Positions 35,079 through 43,438 of a DNA stretch of 64,000 nt are shown piece by piece; the stretch's first letter is position 1; every line of letters starts with the position of its first letter. This DNA comes from Herbaspirillum sp. DW155. GTDB taxonomy: Bacteria > Pseudomonadota > Gammaproteobacteria > Burkholderiales > Burkholderiaceae_D. Below the pieces are notes generated by a model that was not told the origin of the DNA, searched no databases, and worked only from the letters and a program-made list of their open reading frames with translations. The translations under genes were made by a program, and so were the position numbers. The stretch is from contig NZ_AP029028.1 of the NCBI RefSeq assembly GCF_037076565.1, forward strand, positions 3,782,001 through 3,846,000. Direction: 5' to 3'.

Positions 35079-36761
35079 ATGGAAATCGTCTTTACCGTTT
35101 TGATCCTGCTGCTCGCCGTGGCCGTCTCCGGCGTGGTGGCGCGGCTGGCGCCCTTCAAGCTGCCGCTGCCCCTGTTCCAGATCGCCCTGGGCGCGCTGCT
35201 GGCCATGCCCATGTTCGGCCTGCGTATCAGCTTCGATCCGGAACTGTTCCTGCTGCTGTTCATCCCGCCGCTGCTCTTTACCGATGGCTGGCGCATGCCC
35301 AAGCGCGAGTTCTTCCGACTGGCCCGGCCCATCCTGGCGCTCGCGCTGGGTCTGGTGTTGTTCACGGTGGTGGGGGTGGGCTACTTCATCCACTGGCTGA
35401 TCCCGGTGATCTCGCTGCCGTCGGCCTTTGCGCTGGCGGCCGTGCTCTCGCCCACCGATGCGGTGGCGGTTTCCTCCATCGTCGGCAAGGGCCGCCTGCC
35501 AGCCTCGATGCAGCACGTGCTGGAAGGCGAGGCGCTGATGAACGACGCCTCCGGCCTGGTGGCCTTCAAGTTCGCCATTGCAGCGGTCATCACCGGCACC
35601 TTCTCGCTGCTGGACGCCAGCATTTCCTTCGTGCTGATCGCCGCCGGCGGCATTGCCGTGGGGCTGATCGTGGCCTGGGGCTTCGGGCTGATCCGGCGCA
35701 AGATCATCGAGTGGTCCGGCGACGAGCCCGGCATCCAGGTGGTGCTGCTGATGCTGATCCCCTTCACGGCCTACATCTTTGCCGAACACTTCGGCCTGTC
35801 CGGCATCCTCGCGGCGGTGGCCGCAGGCATGCTGATGCCGTATCTGGAAACCGCCGGCGGCGAATCGGCGGCGACCCGGCTGCAGGGGCGCGGCATCATG
35901 ATCATGCTGGAATTCATCTTCAACGGCATGTCCTTCCTGCTGCTGGGCCTGCAATTGCCGGGCATCATCGGGCTGGCCCATCTGGATGCGCAGATGGCCG
36001 GCAACGTGCCCGTGTGGCATCTGTTCGTCTACATCCTGGCCATCACGGTGGCGCTGATCGTGCTGCGCTTCGTGTGGGTCTGGATCAACCTGCGCATGCG
36101 CCGCTTCGCCTCGGCCGTGCGCGGCCAGAGCGGGCGCAATCGCAAGTTCGACCTGCGCCTCATCACCATCACCGCACTCTCCGGGGTGCGTGGCGCCATC
36201 ACGCTGGCCGGTGTGATGTCGATCCCGCTCATGCTGCGCGAACATACGCCCTTCCCGGCGCGCGACCTGCTGATCTTCCTGGCCACCGGGGTGATTCTCT
36301 GCTCGCTGCTGTTCGGCAGCTTCCTGCTGCCGTGGCTGTTGAAGGACCTGCAGCTCGATGCCGAGGTCAAGCGCCGCCGCGCCGAGGAAATGATGGCGCG
36401 CCTGCGCCTGTCGGAAGCGGCGGTGCGTACCATCGAGGAAGCCCAGGAACGCATCGGCGTGAACCTGGATGAAAACGACCTGGCCCTGTTGATGGAAGTC
36501 AGCGGCAGCCTGCTGGCCACCTATCGCATGCGCATGAATGCCGAGAGCGATTCCGAGGAAACCCAGCGCGCCGCCAACCGCTTCAAGCAGTTCGAGCGCG
36601 AACTGCGGCTCGAAGCGATCCGCGCCGAGCGGCTGGAAGTGCACTACCTGCGCGCCGAGCAGCGCATCAATGACGAGACCTTCCTGATGCTGATCACGCA
36701 GATCGACATGGCCGAGACCTGGCTGCTCGGTTCACTGAATGCCTCGGGACATCATCACTGA
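35079..36761 (+). CDS. Na+/H+ antiporter, CPA1 (NhaP/YjcE-like) family
   Basis: A 560-residue membrane protein. About 12 helices fill the first 430 residues, with LSPTDAVAV (the conserved Asp pair region), EGEALMNDASG (ND motif carrying cation) and SGVRGAITLAGV near the end of the membrane domain. A cytosolic helical tail of about 130 residues follows. It exchanges Na+ or K+ for protons at the inner membrane for pH and ion balance. The start ATG begins MEIVFTVLILL; its ribosome site is weak. A strong terminator follows. Confidence 0.92.
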   Translation: MEIVFTVLILLLAVAVSGVVARLAPFKLPLPLFQIALGALLAMPMFGLRISFDPELFLLLFIPPLLFTDGWRMPKREFFRLARPILALALGLVLFTVVGVGYFIHWLIPVISLPSAFALAAVLSPTDAVAVSSIVGKGRLPASMQHVLEGEALMNDASGLVAFKFAIAAVITGTFSLLDASISFVLIAAGGIAVGLIVAWGFGLIRRKIIEWSGDEPGIQVVLLMLIPFTAYIFAEHFGLSGILAAVAAGMLMPYLETAGGESAATRLQGRGIMIMLEFIFNGMSFLLLGLQLPGIIGLAHLDAQMAGNVPVWHLFVYILAITVALIVLRFVWVWINLRMRRFASAVRGQSGRNRKFDLRLITITALSGVRGAITLAGVMSIPLMLREHTPFPARDLLIFLATGVILCSLLFGSFLLPWLLKDLQLDAEVKRRRAEEMMARLRLSEAAVRTIEEAQERIGVNLDENDLALLMEVSGSLLATYRMRMNAESDSEETQRAANRFKQFERELRLEAIRAERLEVHYLRAEQRINDETFLMLITQIDMAETWLLGSLNASGHHH

Positions 36762-36789
36762 CACAGACGCACCCGGCGGCACCAACGAC

Positions 36790-36832
36790 AAAGCCCGCAA
36801 GGCCTGATCAGCAGGCGTTGCGGGCTTTGTTG
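36790..36832 (+). terminator. Strong hairpin terminator after the antiporter gene
   Basis: AAAGCCCGCAA and TTGCGGGCTTT-type arms, with inner GCCTG/CAGGC pairing, form a long stem followed by GTTG. The A-rich left flank gives a T-tract on the minus strand, so it may also serve the convergent 89-residue gene. Confidence 0.85.
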
Positions 36833-36885
36833 AATCCAGGTTAACAATCCGATTTGGCCAGATCAACCGGCCGGCAGAACAGGAA

Positions 36886-37155
36886 TCAGGCCACCGAATT
36901 GACGGTCGTGCCGATGATCTCGCCGGTTGCATTGCGCGAGGCCTGCTCGCGGCGGTTGCGTTCCTGACGGGCGCTTTCGGCGCGGGTTTCATCGGCCTGG
37001 ATTTCTTCCAGGCGGCGCTGTTCGGCCTTCAGGGCCGCAGCCGCTTCTTCAGCACGGCGCACGGCCACCGGATCGTTGGCTTTGCCGGTGGTCGGTGCAT
37101 TGTTGTTGGGGTCGGAGACGACGCCGTTGACGGCGGAGGCGATGTCCATGGCCAT
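36886..37155 (-). CDS. Small charged hypothetical protein
   Basis: An 89-residue cytosolic protein with no family that I recognise. The middle (about residues 30-70) is a highly charged alternating Glu/Arg helix, EEAAAALKAEQRRLEEIQADE, likely a coiled coil; the ends (MAMDIASAVNGVV and GEIIGTTVNSVA) are less polar. The ATG has AAGGGAG upstream, and the open frame beyond it has no support. It converges on the antiporter gene and shares its terminator. Function unknown. Confidence 0.7.
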   Translation of the reverse strand: MAMDIASAVNGVVSDPNNNAPTTGKANDPVAVRRAEEAAAALKAEQRRLEEIQADETRAESARQERNRREQASRNATGEIIGTTVNSVA

Positions 37156-37386
37156 GATGGGCTCCCTTTGAAACGAAGGCTGAGAAATGAAGACTGCAGG
37201 CGACAGGATGAGCCTTACAGTGGTGCGAATGCCGCCTATGTTACGCGCATTGCCGCGCTCTGCCACAGGGAAATCCTTGAAATCGCCTCTTTTTTGCGCA
37301 GCCGATACAGAGCGGCTTGCTGGCCTGGCAAGAAATGCCGTCATGGCGATATTGTCCTGGCAACTTCTATCGCGCTGGCACAGGTT

Positions 37387-38169
37387 CTAGTGGCAATCCG
37401 GCACGTTCTGGTCGAGGTAGACCTCGAAGGCGACGTTGTTGACCCACTTCTTGATGGCACTGGCCCAGAACGCATCGTTCCATCGCGCCGCTGCCTGGCG
37501 TGCACTGGCCAGGTCGGCGGGATCATTGCCACGCACCTGCAGCACCAGCGCCTGACGGCTGACCGGAGCCAGTTGCGCGGAGAATTTCTTCCACTCGGGC
37601 AGTTTCAGCAGCGCCTTCATGAGCGTGTCGTCATGCACGGCAGCGTCGCACTGGCCGGTGCGCACGGCCAGCAGCGCATCGGCCGGGGCCGGCATCACTT
37701 TTTCGATGGCACCGTAGCGGCCGCTGAGGCTGCCGACATAGGGCGAACCGGTGGAGACGCAGACGGTACGGCCCTTCAGATCGTCCCAGCTGCGGATGGT
37801 GGTGTCGGTGCGCATGATGGCCATGCCGCCGGCGCTGTAGCCGGTGGCAATCATCGTAGCGTCGGCCTGGGCCGGGTCGACCCGCGTGAGCATCACATCC
37901 GGCCGTACGCCCTTGAGCGCGGCGCGCTCGGGCGTGTTGGGCTGAAGCTCGGTCTTCAGTTTCCACTGCGCAGCGAGATCGTCGGCCAGCACGGTGGCGA
38001 TGTTTTCGGGCGTGCGGAATTTCATGCCGCCCTTGTAGGGTGGCGGCACGTGGTCCAGCCCGATGCGCACCGCATCGCTGCGGCGCGCGTCGTCGAGCAC
38101 GCCGGCCTGCGCTGCCGCCATCGGCAGGCAGACCGGGAGGAGCAGGATGAACCGGTGCAGGGCGCGCAT
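37387..38169 (-). CDS. Periplasmic substrate-binding protein, SBP_bac_3-like
   Basis: A 260-residue exported protein with a signal peptide ending near AAAQA. The mature part resembles family 3 solute receptors and quinoprotein-associated receptors: VRIGLDHVPPPYKGG, LKGRTVCVSTGSPY, and a C-terminal NVAFEVYLDQNVPDCH with a cysteine. It is the last gene of a minus-strand ABC operon that already carries a different type of receptor (39097-40098). It starts 15 bases after the permease stop with GGAG upstream. A role as second receptor or as partner of a periplasmic dehydrogenase is possible. Confidence 0.82.
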   Translation of the reverse strand: MRALHRFILLLPVCLPMAAAQAGVLDDARRSDAVRIGLDHVPPPYKGGMKFRTPENIATVLADDLAAQWKLKTELQPNTPERAALKGVRPDVMLTRVDPAQADATMIATGYSAGGMAIMRTDTTIRSWDDLKGRTVCVSTGSPYVGSLSGRYGAIEKVMPAPADALLAVRTGQCDAAVHDDTLMKALLKLPEWKKFSAQLAPVSRQALVLQVRGNDPADLASARQAAARWNDAFWASAIKKWVNNVAFEVYLDQNVPDCH

Positions 38170-38183
38170 GGAGATCGCTCCGC

Positions 38184-38957
38184 TCAAACGTACTGATACT
38201 TCAGCAGGCGATGCTTGAGGTTTTCCAGAATCACCTGGTCGATCAGCGCGGCCAGGATGGCGATGGTGAGAATGTTGGCCATCACGCCGATCATGTCGGC
38301 GGTCTCGCCCGAATAGGCCAGCGTGCGACCCAGGCCCTTGCCGAAACCGACCAGCATTTCTGCGGAAATGAGCGCGCGCCATGCGTTGCCGAAGGCCAGC
38401 TGGGCACCGGTGATCAGCTCCGGCATCACCGCCGGCAGATACACCCGGCGCAGCATGGACAGGCGCGAAGCCCCCATCACGCGGGCCGCCGAGACGTGCA
38501 CCTGCTGCACGCTCTCGGTGGCATTCATCACCGACAGCGCAGCCGGGAAGAAAGCGGCGATGGCCACCACCACCACGATGGGCAAATTGCCGAAGCCCAT
38601 CAGGATCAGGAACAGCGGCACCCACGCGATCGAGGGAATCGATTGCAGGATCACGATGGCCGACTTCAGCACTTCACGGAAGAAGAACAGCACCGCCCCG
38701 ATCAGCCCGAAACCGATACCCAGCACCAGCGCAGAACCATAGCCCAGGCCCAGGCGATAAAGACTGCCGAAGAGCGCCGCGCGGAAATTGCCGGACTGCA
38801 CTTCCTCCACCAGCCGCGCGGCCACCTCGGGCACGCCGGGCATCAGGAAGGACGGCAGCGACCAGGCTGCGATCTGCCACATCAAAAGGATGAAGACGAT
38901 GGCCAGCACCATGGCCAGTTTCTTGCGGAGTCCGGTAACGCGACGCTGTGAGCTCAT
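38184..38957 (-). CDS. ABC transporter permease, SsuC/TauC/NrtB type
   Basis: A 257-residue inner membrane permease with six helices and the EAA-type loop ARVMGASRLSMLRRVYLPAVMP followed by GAQLAFGNAWRALISAEM, the signature of sulfonate, taurine, nitrate and pyrimidine-precursor importers. The N-terminus SSQRRVTGLRKK is basic. It lies between two receptor genes and after the ATPase gene on the same strand. The ligand cannot be set from sequence. No good ribosome site precedes the ATG at 38957. Confidence 0.9.
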   Translation of the reverse strand: MSSQRRVTGLRKKLAMVLAIVFILLMWQIAAWSLPSFLMPGVPEVAARLVEEVQSGNFRAALFGSLYRLGLGYGSALVLGIGFGLIGAVLFFFREVLKSAIVILQSIPSIAWVPLFLILMGFGNLPIVVVVAIAAFFPAALSVMNATESVQQVHVSAARVMGASRLSMLRRVYLPAVMPELITGAQLAFGNAWRALISAEMLVGFGKGLGRTLAYSGETADMIGVMANILTIAILAALIDQVILENLKHRLLKYQYV

Positions 38958-39096
38958 AAGGACAGGAGGACAGGAAAGACAATGGCCGGACAGGAGCCGG
39001 CCAGATTAAAAAAACATGAGAACTGCTTCGGCATGACATCCCAAACCGTTCGGGCTGCGCAGGCCCGAGAAGGCCGTATCGAAGACGCTCCGGCGC

Positions 39097-40098
39097 TTAC
39101 AGCTTGCGCGCGTTCTGCCACGACAGGTCGGTGATGGAATTCACGTCGAAGGGCTTGCCGTCGCGGGTCTTGAGCGAACCTTGCGATTGCAGGATATCGG
39201 CGATCTCCTGCATGCGGTCCTGGTCCTTCTTGCTGATCTTGGGGGTGAAGGTCTGGCTCTTGATGGCGTCGCGGATCACGTCTTCGCGCAGCATCTCGCC
39301 ATGCTTCAGGGTCTTCAGAGTCGGCTCGGCGATGAAGTAGCCGGCGATCAGCTTGGAGGCTTCGGCAGGCTTCTTCTGCAGCAGGGTGATGGCGTCGCGT
39401 TGCGCGTCTAGCGACTTCCAGACGGCATCGCGCTTCTTCTTCAGGGTTTCGCCGGAAGTGATGACGACCATGCAGGGGAAGGGCCAGACTTCGCCGATTT
39501 CATAGACCTGCTTGACCGGCGCGATCAGTTGCGCGATGCGCGCCTGCGGCTCGAACAGGAAGGCCGCGTCCACGCGCTTGCCCACCAGCGACTGCACCGC
39601 CACCTGCGGCGAGACGCCCATCACGTTGACGTCATCGGGCTTGATGCCGGCATCGCGCAGGACCACGCCCTTAAGCACGGTATCAGCGGTGCTGCCTTCG
39701 GCTTGCGAGGCCAGTGTCTTGCCCTTGAGGTCGGCGACCTTGTTGATGCCGGAGTCCTCGCGCGCCACCAAAGCGTGGTAGCCCAGCTGCGCGCCGCCCA
39801 CCACCTTCAGGTCCGCGCCCTTGGAGGCCCAGGCCACGGCATTGGAGAAGCCGAACACGCCGCTGTCCAACTGGCCGCCGACGATGGCCTTGACCAGATC
39901 GGTACCGGACTTGAATTCGATCAGTTCCACATCCAGGCCGTACTTCTTGTAGAGGCCGGCTTCATAGGCGGCCATGGCTTGCGCATCGTCCATGACGCGC
40001 AGGTAGCCGATCTTGAATTTTTCCAGAGCCAGCGCGTTGCCGGAGAAAACCAGGGCGGCGGCGGCGATGGCCGGTGCCAGGATGCGTGCGAATTTCAT
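39097..40098 (-). CDS. ABC transporter binding protein, SsuA/NMT1-like
   Basis: A 333-residue receptor with a classical signal peptide (MKFARILAPAIAAAALVFSG, cut near ALA). The mature domain has the NMT1/SsuA pattern: KIGYLRVMDDAQAMAAYEAGLY, GTDLVKAIVGGQLD, GVSPQVAVQSLVGKRVDAAF. This family binds sulfonates, taurine, nitrate or pyrimidine precursors. Its ATG overlaps the ATPase stop by four bases. The permease gene follows after 139 bases, a spacer that contains an inverted repeat (GGCCGG with CCGGCC) and a short A-tract. Confidence 0.9.
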   Translation of the reverse strand: MKFARILAPAIAAAALVFSGNALALEKFKIGYLRVMDDAQAMAAYEAGLYKKYGLDVELIEFKSGTDLVKAIVGGQLDSGVFGFSNAVAWASKGADLKVVGGAQLGYHALVAREDSGINKVADLKGKTLASQAEGSTADTVLKGVVLRDAGIKPDDVNVMGVSPQVAVQSLVGKRVDAAFLFEPQARIAQLIAPVKQVYEIGEVWPFPCMVVITSGETLKKKRDAVWKSLDAQRDAITLLQKKPAEASKLIAGYFIAEPTLKTLKHGEMLREDVIRDAIKSQTFTPKISKKDQDRMQEIADILQSQGSLKTRDGKPFDVNSITDLSWQNARKL

Positions 40099-40868
40099 AC
40101 TCCAACCCCTTCAATGTTTTTTGCAAATTCGTCCTGCTCGGCGTGGATGCCCAGCAGGCAAAGGATTTCGCGGCGGGTGGCCGCAAATTCGGACAGGTCG
40201 TGCGTCTTTTCGTGATGCACGAGATTGAATTCCTTCAAGACTCTGGCCGGACGCGGGCTGAACACGAAGATGCGGTCAGCCAGGAACAACGCCTCGTCTA
40301 CATCGTGCGTCACCAGTACCACGGTCGGGCCCTGCTGGCGGATCAGCTCGCGCAGCGCATCCTGCAAGGTCATGCGGGTGAGCGCATCGAGCGCGCCGAA
40401 GGGTTCGTCCAGCAACAGCGCCTTGGGCTGCGAGATGAAGGCGCGCGCCAGGGCCGCACGCTGGCGCATGCCGCCCGAGACCTGATGCGGATAATAGTTT
40501 TCGAAACCCTTGAGCTTGACGTTCTCCAGCCAGATGCGGGCCTGGTCGGCGGATTTCTTCTTGTCGATGTTCTGGAATTCCAGTGCCAGCGCCACGTTCT
40601 GCTGCAGGGTCAGCCAGGGATAGAGGGCGTTTTCCTGGAACATCAGGGTACGCTCGGGATGCGGTCCACGGATGGCCTGGCCATCGCCCGCAACCGTGCC
40701 GCTGCTGGGCTTTTCCAGGCCGGCGGCCATGTGCAGCAGGGTGGACTTGCCGCAGCCCGAAGGACCGACCAGCGCGACCAGCTCACCGGAGGCGATCTCG
40801 CGGGTGAATTCCTCGATCACGTGCAGGTCGCCGAAACGCTTGGCGACGTTGTTGAAAGATAGCTTCAT
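40095..40868 (-). CDS. ABC transporter ATPase, SsuB/TauB type
   Basis: A 257-residue ABC ATPase and first gene of the operon: Walker A GPSGCGKST, Q-loop FQENALYPWLTL, signature VSGGMRQR, Walker B ALLLDEPFGALD and VTHDVDEA. It precedes the receptor and permease genes with translational coupling to the receptor. A LysR-like box at 40999-41017 lies about 130 bases upstream in an AT-rich spacer, so the operon is probably controlled by a CysB/Cbl-type or other LysR protein encoded elsewhere. Confidence 0.92.
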   Translation of the reverse strand: MKLSFNNVAKRFGDLHVIEEFTREIASGELVALVGPSGCGKSTLLHMAAGLEKPSSGTVAGDGQAIRGPHPERTLMFQENALYPWLTLQQNVALALEFQNIDKKKSADQARIWLENVKLKGFENYYPHQVSGGMRQRAALARAFISQPKALLLDEPFGALDALTRMTLQDALRELIRQQGPTVVLVTHDVDEALFLADRIFVFSPRPARVLKEFNLVHHEKTHDLSEFAATRREILCLLGIHAEQDEFAKNIEGVGV

Positions 40869-40998
40869 GTGGTCCGCGGACGGGCCGCGCGCAAGGGATG
40901 GTGGAGCGGGAAAGGCGTCACAGGGGCCTCCCCCATTGAGTCAGGCATGCACTGTACTGATGCCGCCTATGCAAAACAACTACTTAAAAATCGTATGC

Positions 40999-41017
40999 TT
41001 ATTCGTATTTCGAATAA
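40999..41017 (-). promoter_or_regulatory. LysR-type box upstream of the ABC operon
   Basis: TTATTCG and CGAATAA are perfect arms around TATTT. The inner ATTCGTATTTCGAAT shows T-N11-A spacing. It lies in an AT-rich spacer 131 bases before the ATPase ATG. Confidence 0.6.
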
Positions 41018-41044
41018 TAAAGGTGGGCAAAACGCATAAAGGCG

Positions 41045-41935
41045 TCAGCCCTTCGTCAGCCTTTGCTGCTGCCATTGTCCCAACAGGCTTTGCACATCGG
41101 GGTAACGCAGCCGCACGCCCAGCTCATCCTTGATGCGGGCATTGTGAAGGCGGCGCGATTCCGACATGAAGGACAGCATCATCGGCGAGACGCTGCGTTC
41201 CATCTCGCTGCGCGGCAGGCGCGGCGGGCGCGGCAGGGCGGCGGCATCGGCCACGGCGTCGAAGTAGTCGCCCATCTTGAGGTCGGTATCGTCCACCGCG
41301 TGATAGACGCGATTGGGCGCGCCCAGGCGCATCGCAGCCAGGCAGATGCGGGCCAGGTCGTCGGCGTGGATGTGGTTGGTATGGACGTCCTCCTGTGCCA
41401 TCAGCGCCGGCAGCCCCTTGTGCAGACGCTCCAGCGGCAGGCGGTCGGCGGCGTAGATGCCGGGCACGCGCAGGATGGAGAGCTTGCCGTGACGACGCCG
41501 CGCCCAGGCGCGCAACACCGTTTCGGCGTCGACGCGGCGTACGGCGCGGGCGTTCTGCGGGTTCACGCGGCGGGTTTCATCGAAGCTTGCCCCGGCACAA
41601 TCTCCGTAGACACCGGTCGTGCTGATGTAAACCAGGCGCGCGCCCTCGGGTAAAATGGCGGCCAAATTGCGGGACCGGCGGTCGATGCGGCCCTCGGACT
41701 GCGGCGGCGCCAGATGCACGATGGTCGGTGCCAGGCGCGCCAGGCGGCCCAGCGTCAGGGGCGCGTCGAGGTCGGCGACGATGGGAATAGCCCCGGCAGC
41801 GCGCAGTTCAGCGCGGCGCTCGGGGTTGCTGGTCACGGCCAGCACGCGGTAGCGCGGCAGCAGCAGCGGTACCAGCCGCAGGCCGACATCGCCGCAGCCC
41901 AGAATCAATACGCGGGGCAGGCCCAGTTTTTTCAC
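41045..41935 (-). CDS. NAD(P)-dependent epimerase/reductase-like protein (YeeZ type)
   Basis: A 296-residue extended-SDR protein. The nucleotide loop is LILGCGDVGLRLVPLL at the N-terminus; STTGVYGDCAG holds the active-site region (Tyr of the SDR triad), and HIHADDLARI follows. It matches the YeeZ-like group, whose substrates are not known. The start is the GTG at 41935 (VKKLGLPRV), because no ATG is available near the domain start. It overlaps nothing; the divergent ferredoxin-reductase gene starts 37 bases away, so the promoters are packed in a very short spacer. Confidence 0.85.
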   Translation of the reverse strand: MKKLGLPRVLILGCGDVGLRLVPLLLPRYRVLAVTSNPERRAELRAAGAIPIVADLDAPLTLGRLARLAPTIVHLAPPQSEGRIDRRSRNLAAILPEGARLVYISTTGVYGDCAGASFDETRRVNPQNARAVRRVDAETVLRAWARRRHGKLSILRVPGIYAADRLPLERLHKGLPALMAQEDVHTNHIHADDLARICLAAMRLGAPNRVYHAVDDTDLKMGDYFDAVADAAALPRPPRLPRSEMERSVSPMMLSFMSESRRLHNARIKDELGVRLRYPDVQSLLGQWQQQRLTKG

Positions 41936-41971
41936 GGTGTTCAATCCAAATTTATCCAGAAGCAGAATTGT

Positions 41972-43021
41972 ATGAGTTTCCAAGTCACAGTCCAGCCTAG
42001 CGGTCGCCAATTCACCTGCGACGCCGACGAATCCATCCTCACCGCCGCCATCCGCGCCGGTGTCGGCCTGCCTTACGGCTGCAAGAACGGCGCCTGCAGC
42101 TCCTGCAAGGGCAAGCTGGTATCCGGCCAGGTCGAGCATGGGCCGCATCAGGAACGCGCCCTCTCGGCGCACGAGCAGCAACTGGGCCATGCCCTCTTCT
42201 GCGTGGCCAAGCCGCAGAGCGACGTCACCATCGAGGCGCGCGAAGTGGCCGGCGTGGGCGACATCCCGGTGCGCAAGCTGCCGGTGCGCGTGGCCAAGCT
42301 GGAGAAGGTGGCCGATGACGTCATCATCCTGTCGCTGCAGCTGCCGGCCAATGACCGCCTGCAGTACAAGGCCGGCCAGTATGTGGAATTCCTGCTGCGC
42401 GACGGCAAGCGCCGCAGCTACAGCATGGCCAATGCCCCCCACAAGGATGAGCACATGAGCCTGCACATCCGTCATCTGCCGGGCGGCCTGTTCACCGACC
42501 AGGTGTTCACCACCCTGAAGGAACGCGACATCCTGCGCATCGAAGGCCCGCTGGGTACCTTCTTCCTGCGCGAGGACTCCGACAAGCCCATCATCCTGCT
42601 GGCTTCAGGCACCGGCTTTGCGCCCATCAAGGCCATCGTCGAGCAGCTGGAACATGCCGGATCCAGGCGCCCCGTCACCCTGTACTGGGGCGGCCGCCGC
42701 CCGCAGGATCTGTACATGAACGCCCTGTGCCGGCAGTGGGAACAGGACCTGCCCAACTTCAAGTACGTACCGGTGGTCTCCAACGCCCAGGCCGAGGACA
42801 ACTGGAGCGGCCGCACCGGCTTCGTCCACCGCGCCGTGATGGAAGACTTCCCCGACCTGTCGGGCCATCAGGTCTACGCCTGTGGCGCACCCATCGTGGT
42901 GGAATCGGCACAGCGTGATTTCAGCGCCCAGTGCGGCCTGCCGGAAGACGAGTTCTATGCCGATTCCTTCACTTCCGAAGCCGACCTGGCCAAACCGGTC
43001 TCGGACAGCCCGGCCGCCTGA
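41972..43021 (+). CDS. Ferredoxin-fused NAD(P)H flavin reductase (AscD/CDP-6-deoxyglucoseen reductase-like)
   Basis: A 349-residue electron-transfer protein. A plant-type 2Fe-2S domain has cysteines 37, 42, 45 and 77 (CKNGACSSCKGK). An FAD domain (RSYSMANAP) and an NAD domain (LASGTGFAPIKAIVE, YWGGRRPQDLY, VYACGAP) follow. The chain is often annotated as CDP-6-deoxy-delta-3,4-glucoseen reductase, but in genomes without deoxysugar genes it is probably a general reductase for an oxygenase or other partner; none is visible beside it. The ATG at 41972 follows GAAGCAGAA. Confidence 0.9.
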   Translation: MSFQVTVQPSGRQFTCDADESILTAAIRAGVGLPYGCKNGACSSCKGKLVSGQVEHGPHQERALSAHEQQLGHALFCVAKPQSDVTIEAREVAGVGDIPVRKLPVRVAKLEKVADDVIILSLQLPANDRLQYKAGQYVEFLLRDGKRRSYSMANAPHKDEHMSLHIRHLPGGLFTDQVFTTLKERDILRIEGPLGTFFLREDSDKPIILLASGTGFAPIKAIVEQLEHAGSRRPVTLYWGGRRPQDLYMNALCRQWEQDLPNFKYVPVVSNAQAEDNWSGRTGFVHRAVMEDFPDLSGHQVYACGAPIVVESAQRDFSAQCGLPEDEFYADSFTSEADLAKPVSDSPAA

Positions 43022-43215
43022 ACGGCCGGTGGCGCGCAGCGCCGGTGTCATGCCGGCGTCACGCGCATTTGCGAAGATGCCGCGCAAGCCTGATGCCGCG
43101 CGGCCCGGCGAGATGCGATGAAATTGCAACGGTGGCCCGCCGCAAGCGCCCGCTGGCGGGTCCGGCGGGAAATTTCTTTTTGACGCTCTGCGCAAAAGGT
43201 CATAAACTGCACCGC
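43022..43215 (+). other. Intergenic stretch before the leader RNA
   Basis: Together with the leader it makes a 417-base gap. It holds a CGCCGG/CCGGCG hairpin near 43040-43060, perhaps ending the reductase transcript although there is no T-tract, and no gene that I can support. Confidence 0.4.
43180..43208 (+). promoter_or_regulatory. Sigma-70 type promoter of the leader RNA
   Basis: TTGACG (43180-43185), a 17-base spacer, and TAAACT (43203-43208). The predicted start is about 43214-43216, which is the first base of the short ORF. Confidence 0.65.
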
Positions 43216-43284
43216 ATGATCGCCAACGCCACATTCTTACGACGCCGCAGCCAACCTGAGAAAGGTTTGCTGCTGCGCGCGTGA
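43216..43284 (+). CDS. Putative 22-residue leader peptide
   Basis: The ORF reads MIANATFLRRRSQPEKGLLL and two more residues (RA), then TGA. It starts at or within two bases of the predicted transcription start, so it would be translated from a leaderless RNA. Three consecutive arginine codons (CGA CGC CGC) and three leucine codons (TTG CTG CTG) are present. A hairpin can form within it (CGCAGC...AACCU with AGGUU...GCUGCG), and a strong terminator follows 17 bases after the stop. This is the layout of a transcription attenuator for the aminotransferase gene downstream. Expression is not proven. Confidence 0.45.
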   Translation: MIANATFLRRRSQPEKGLLLRA

Positions 43285-43300
43285 AGTGAAACGAATCGCG

Positions 43301-43332
43301 AAGCCACAGGCAAACCCTGTGGCTTTTTTTTA
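43301..43332 (+). terminator. Terminator between leader ORF and aminotransferase gene
   Basis: GCCACAGG and CCTGTGGC form an 8-bp stem on a 5-base loop, followed by eight T residues and ATT. It stands 107 bases before the aminotransferase ATG, as an attenuator or the end of a small RNA. Confidence 0.9.
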
Positions 43333-43438
43333 TTCGCCATCCGGGTCTGTCGTGTGCCTGCTGCCTAGCGCCTAGTGTTCGTGTGGGCAACGGTCTGCAC
43401 CACCCTCCCAACCACCCTATTCTTGCAGGAGCCTATCG

